This document shows positions 59,901 through 64,000 of a stretch of 64,000 nucleotides of DNA, in pieces. The position numbers and the translations under genes are program-made. The DNA comes from Pagrus major (taxonomy: Eukaryota; Chordata; Actinopteri; Spariformes; Sparidae). Every line of letters begins with the position of its first letter. Within the stretch, counting starts at the first letter, position 1. The notes below the pieces were generated by a model. The model did not search any database, had not been told where the DNA came from, and saw only the letters and a list, made by a program, of their open reading frames with translations. The stretch lies in NCBI RefSeq assembly GCF_040436345.1, contig NC_133221.1:22516665-22580664 (forward strand), written 5' to 3'.

Positions 59901-62900
59901 GGAGTACGTCAGACCTTTGCAGGATTCTTCAGAGAGCTCACACCAGCTCAGCCTGTGAAAATATTTGTAATCAGAAATCTGAAAAATCTGTGGTGTCAAA
60001 GTGTGTTTACTAAACACACCACTCTGTCTGGGTTCAGAAGTTTTTGCTCAGAGCTGGTTCATGCATATTTGTCTGACAGAACACCGACAGTACAGTACAC
60101 AGTACGGTCTCAAAACAACCTCCCTTGGGATAAATAAGGTGGTACCATGTGGCTCTGTGCTGGGTACTTTACTATTTACTATGGATGTCATGATTTCGTT
60201 TTTAAAATCAAAAACTGATTGAGACGAGTGTTCAATTTTGACTATCGAATTCAAATGCAGTATCAACAATACTGGTTTGCTCTGGACAGGTTTGAGACAC
60301 CAAACTATTTGAACTTGTCTAAGCCTAACCTGCAAGTCGCACCAGGATGAAGTCAAACGGCTGTTGTTAAATACCCCTATCTTTTAAAAGAAGAATTTGA
60401 AAATGTAAATGACAGTCATCAAATCGAAGTCTAAATTTTTTAAAATCGTTAATCAAATCGAATTGTGACCTTAAAAGTGAAAGCCAAATTGAGTCTTGAT
60501 TTGGAGAATTGTGAAACCTCTACTATTTACAAATAAACAATATTATTACTCCAACACAGACATTCGGCTCTTTCTTACACTGCGCAGCGTAAGTGTCATT
60601 GCTAGTTTCAGACCGATGGAGTTGTCGGTTCACGCCTAGCGCCCAAGTTGTGTAAATAGGAAATGTACCTTCGTCCACCTGTGTGCCCCTGGGTGAGTTG
60701 GGACTAAAATGAGGTGTAGTCAGGTGCACTGATGGCAGATTGCTTTAATGAGGAAGCAGAAATTGACAGCAGCATTGACCAACAAAAAGCTGGTCTGCAG
60801 TCAAAGGCGCACTCATTTTCCTGCTATCTAAAGGACGCATTATTCGTATAGTAAGCTGTGCCTACACAGGCGGCCTCACAAGACGCGTACACTGATTTTA
60901 TGATTATAGACACTGCTGTCATTTTAAACATTTTCATGTGTGCTGTAATGTCACTGTAACAAATACTGTGACACATTGAATCAACAACACTAAAAAGAAA
61001 CTCTCCGGAGGAAACAGAATTAATCTTTTATCTTCTGAATTAAAATTTTCTGTCTTTCTAAGCGGAGCACAAGTCCCAGGCCCCAGAGTACAGACAAGTG
61101 CCTCTGTTTATTAGCTATAGCACGCTCCATGTATTGGTGCACAAGGCTCTTAAAGGGAATGGGAGATGACACCCTGATTGGTTTAATTTATGTTACACCC
61201 AAAACACACCCATGACTAATGAAGAGTGTAAATACTTCCATTTAAATAGGGACCTTGCAATCCCCCTTTTTATGCAGATGACAGTCTTGTATGCTTTTGA
61301 CTCCTCTTCAATTTAAGCTATGTTAAGATTACAATCTGCCCCAAACGTTCTGCAGACATATCTTCATCATCTCAAACTTGTACTGAATGTTGATAAGGAA
61401 AAATGTTTTATTTTTAAAGTTTGCATCTCTTTGCCATCCGCGGGTTTAATGGTACTGCAATTGAAATGTTGTAACCTTATAAATACAGGAGAAAGACTGC
61501 TTTTTAGTGCTGCAGTCTCTTGGAATCTATTGCAACATGACTTAAAACTGAATTCTCTAGTGACACTTTGATGCTTTGGGTCTTTATTAAATAACTGTTC
61601 AACATTGGCCTGTAACTGTTTTAACTGACACGTTTGTTGTTTTGTATGTTTGTATTTCTATTTTGATCTGGTTTGTTTGCTTGATGTCTCTGCTCATGTT
61701 CAGCATCATTGAAACTACGCTGGTCTACACTAACAACAAGAAGAGATCTACATTCTATCATTTTTATGAGAGCATCAATTTTGAAAGTACTTACAAAGCA
61801 GTGTTGGAGAATTTAACCACCGGCAACATTCCTAGAAGAACTTTCTCTGATTTAAGGTATTTTTTCAGATCAAACACATCAAGCTCCTCATCTGATGTCA
61901 GCAGCACAAAAGTCAGAGCTGACCACTCAGCGGCAGAGAACTTCTCAAATGTGACTGTTTCAGAGCGCAGGCACTTTTTGACTTCTTGCACTAGAGAGTG
62001 GTCATTCAGCTCATTCAGACAGTGGAAGAGATTGATCTTTTTATCAGCATGACTGTTCTCTTCCTTAATCTTTTCTTTGATGTACTCAATAGTTTCCTTG
62101 TTGATCTTCTTGTTATTTTCTTTCTCTTTCAGCAGCCCTTTCAGGAGTTCCTGGTTGCTCTCCAGGGAGAGGCCTAGCAGGAAGCGGAGAAATAGATCCC
62201 AGTCTCCATGTTTGATCTCCAAAGCCTTGTTGACTGCTGTCTTGTAGAAGTCTAAGTGGCGCGCAACTTTCGAAAGGGGTTTGGTAAGCAGATTTTCACC
62301 TTTGTCATTGAGTGTGTGAATGACATAAAAAGCTGCCAGGAACTCTTGAATGCTCAGATGGACGAAGCAGAAGAGTTTCTGTTCGCTCACTCCACAGCCT
62401 TCTCGTTTGATCTGCGTGAATAATCCAGAGAAAACTGCAGCCTCAGTGATGTCAAGACCGCACTCTGTCAAGTCGTCTTCAGTGAAGAGAAGGTTTCCTT
62501 CCTCGAGGCTCTCGAAGGCCAGTTTCCCCAGAGAAATGATTGTTTCCTGGTTCTTTTGATTCCAGCATGTCTCAGACCTCCCACCTGTGTCATCTCCAGG
62601 ATACTTCACATTTGCCTGTCTGCATTGTAGCAAAAGGAAGTGTATGTACATGTCAGTCAGAGCCTTGGGCATCCTTCCTTCTTGTTCTCTGTCCATAAAG
62701 TCCTCCAGGACTTTTGACGTGATCCAACAGAAGACAGGGATGTGACACATGATATTAATGCTTCTTGATTTTTTCACATATGACAAAATTTTCTCAGCCA
62801 ACTCCTTGTCACTGAATCTCTTCCTGAAGTACTCTTCCTTCTGATCATCATTGAATCCTCGCACCTCTGTAACCCGGTCAACTGTACGAGCAGGGATACG

Positions 62901-63583
62901 GTTGGATGCTGCGGGTCGTGAGGTGATCCAGATTTGAGCTTCAGAAAACAGATTTCCTTGGATGAGGTTTGTCAACAGAGCATTCACTGAGGCTGCCTCT
63001 CCAACATCTGTGTGAGAGGTACTTTTACTGAAGTCAAGATCAAGGCGACATTCATCAAAACCATCCAGGACAATCAGAATTCTGAACTTGTCATAGTCTG
63101 TTATTTCTGATGTCTTCATACCCGGAAAAAAGATGTTAATAAGTTCCTCCAAGCTGAGATTTTCCTCTTTTTTCAAATTCAGCTCCCGGAAAGAAAGAGG
63201 AAACATGTAATATATGTCCTCATTGGCCGTACCCTCAGCCCAGTCCAGCATGTACTTCATTGTAGCAAATGACTTTCCAATGCCTGCCACTCCGATCGTG
63301 AGCACGGTTCTGATGGGTCCATTTTCTCCAGATGCTGATTTGAAGATGTCCTGATATTTAATCAATGTTTCTTGTGTCTCTGGTTTGAACTTTGCATCTT
63401 GAACTTGTCTGGTCTCATGTTGTTCATTGACCTCTCCCCTCTCACCCTCTATGATGTAGAGATCTGTGTAGATCTCATTCAGAAGGGCAGAGGTTTTCTG
63501 CTTATCGATCCCCTCAGACACATGGGTTAATTGCTCCTTCAGCTGATTCCTGAGTTTCTGATGACTTCTAATGTAAGGCTTAC
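56927..63583 (-). CDS. Fish NLR, NLR-2: FISNA-NACHT, LRR, B30.2 (5' end outside window)
   Basis: Paralogue of NLR-1. Exons, high to low: 63583-61795 (FISNA-NACHT, about 596 codons), 59952-59776 (LRR 1), 59252-59079 (LRR 2), 57871-57825 (linker FDHSGERRLKPGLKK), 57462-56927 (PRY-SPRY with stop). All splice sites are GT-AG and phases match those of NLR-1 exactly. Walker A GVAGIGKS, Walker B LIVLDGFDECR, sensor 1 WITSRPAASNRIPA and winged helix CFVHLSIQEFLAAFYV are intact, so it looks functional. Compared with NLR-1 there are scattered substitutions, a 2-residue deletion near RSETCWNQ and a single PQCEKIAL unit in B30.2 instead of eleven. The N-terminal exons, including any repeat or half-NACHT exons, lie beyond 64,000. 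Confidence 0.88.
58544..59013. repeat. 470-bp segment present only in the NLR-2 copy
   Basis: Breaks the otherwise colinear intron of NLR-2. It is flanked by the 6-bp direct repeat CACCAT (58,538-58,543 and 59,008-59,013), whereas NLR-1 has a single CACCAT at the same place. Either an insertion here or a repeat-mediated deletion in copy 1. Confidence 0.7.
60010..61640 (+). repeat. Split LINE relic with nested insert in NLR-2 intron
   Basis: Same structure as 31,640-33,480: GGTACCATGTGGCTCTGTGC (RT block) on the left, the YADDSLVC and LVLNVDKEKC blocks on the right, about 1.07 kb of non-LINE sequence between. Its presence at the same place in both copies shows the insertions predate the duplication. 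Confidence 0.75.
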
Positions 63584-63834
63584 CTGTGGGGAAACAATTT
63601 TCAAAGTTATTAACAATATGGCGATTAAATGTTTTGGATGCAATCAAGCAGTTAATTAAATCTAAACCATAGCACCAAGAACTAAGTTTTTTTTGTTGTT
63701 TTTTTTTAAAATTTTGTATATGGTTTGTTTAGCTACATACAATTCAGCCAAAAGTCAAGCAGGTCATAAAACATCAGGAATCAGCTTGAGAAGAGCAGCA
63801 CTTGCTTCATTTTTGCTGTCCTCCCATTTTTCGG

Positions 63835-64000
63835 CTACGCTGATCAGCCAGAACATTTAAAGGACTAACAAGTGAAGTGAATAACACAGATTATCTCGTT
63901 CCAATGCAACATTCTGCCGTGAAACCTTAGGTTCTGACATTCATGTGGATGCAACTTGACACTCAGCACCCACCCACACACCATTGCAGACCAAGCACAC
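63835..64000 (+). repeat. Tc1-like relic, start of second copy
   Basis: CTGATCAGCCAGAACATTTA then AGTGAATAACACAGATTATC, equal to 35,670-35,800 except for a 28-bp insertion (CTGCCGTGAAACC..) near 63,914. Cut by the window end. Confidence 0.75.

Larger units (their letters stand above)
56415..64000. repeat. Segmental duplication, copy 2 (partner 28,250-35,950)
   Basis: Colinear with the 3' half of NLR-1 and its flanks up to the window end, where the Tc1-like relic of copy 1 (35,650) recurs at 63,835. The intron that contains the nested LINE is shorter here (1842 against 2030 bp), mostly by a deletion near 61,243 of sequence equal to about 32,935-33,055. Confidence 0.9.

Overview
The window is animal nuclear DNA and looks like a teleost fish, most likely a spiny-rayed (percomorph-type) species. 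Three things point there: intron-rich genes whose proteins match vertebrate ACTR8 and SELENOK, fish-style NLR genes with the FISNA-NACHT / LRR / B30.2 layout, and many repeats of fish type (Tc1-like relics, LINE tails, long CA and AT tracts). The exact species cannot be read from the sequence.

Layout. 1-6.7 kb: complete 13-exon actr8 on the + strand, with promoter and poly(A) signal. 7.08-9.4 kb: complete 5-exon selenok on the - strand, converging on actr8, with an in-frame UGA (selenocysteine) as third-last codon. 9.4-10.7 kb: old repeats. 10.75-17.97 kb: a 7.2-kb minisatellite that keeps switching strand and carries an 819-bp higher-order repeat; every long ORF in it is an artefact. 18-22 kb: gene-poor. 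22.0-26.3 kb: two related - strand loci that encode only the DNA-binding part of a Tc1-like transposase and share an upstream region with a conserved splice donor. 26.3-28.2 kb: repeats.

28.5-45.2 kb: one large - strand NLR gene (NLR-1). From its 5' end it has a possible untranslated first exon behind an IRF-type site, a start exon, eight short N-terminal repeat exons (one frame-broken), three tandem half-NACHT exons, a full FISNA-NACHT exon, two LRR exons, a linker exon and a B30.2 exon. The B30.2 exon carries an in-frame 24-bp minisatellite. 45.2-56.4 kb: intergenic repeats, including an intact-ended transposon with a 6-bp target duplication and a 30-bp perfect hairpin. 56.9-63.6 kb: a second - strand NLR (NLR-2), cut by the window end. 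It lies in a segmental duplication of the 3' half of NLR-1 (about 28.25-35.95 kb against 56.42-64.0 kb).

Biology. actr8 (INO80 chromatin remodelling) and selenok (ER membrane selenoprotein) are conserved housekeeping genes that are also close neighbours in mammals. The rest is a fast-evolving immune cluster. The most unusual features are the tandem half-NACHT exons, all with phase 1 at both ends so any subset can be spliced in frame; the minisatellite inside B30.2; and the twin Tc1-derived DNA-binding-domain genes. Exon coordinates were set by hand from splice sites and reading-frame continuity. The joined NLR-1 exons (skipping the broken one) total 5643 nt, an exact multiple of three. No database search or expression data were available.
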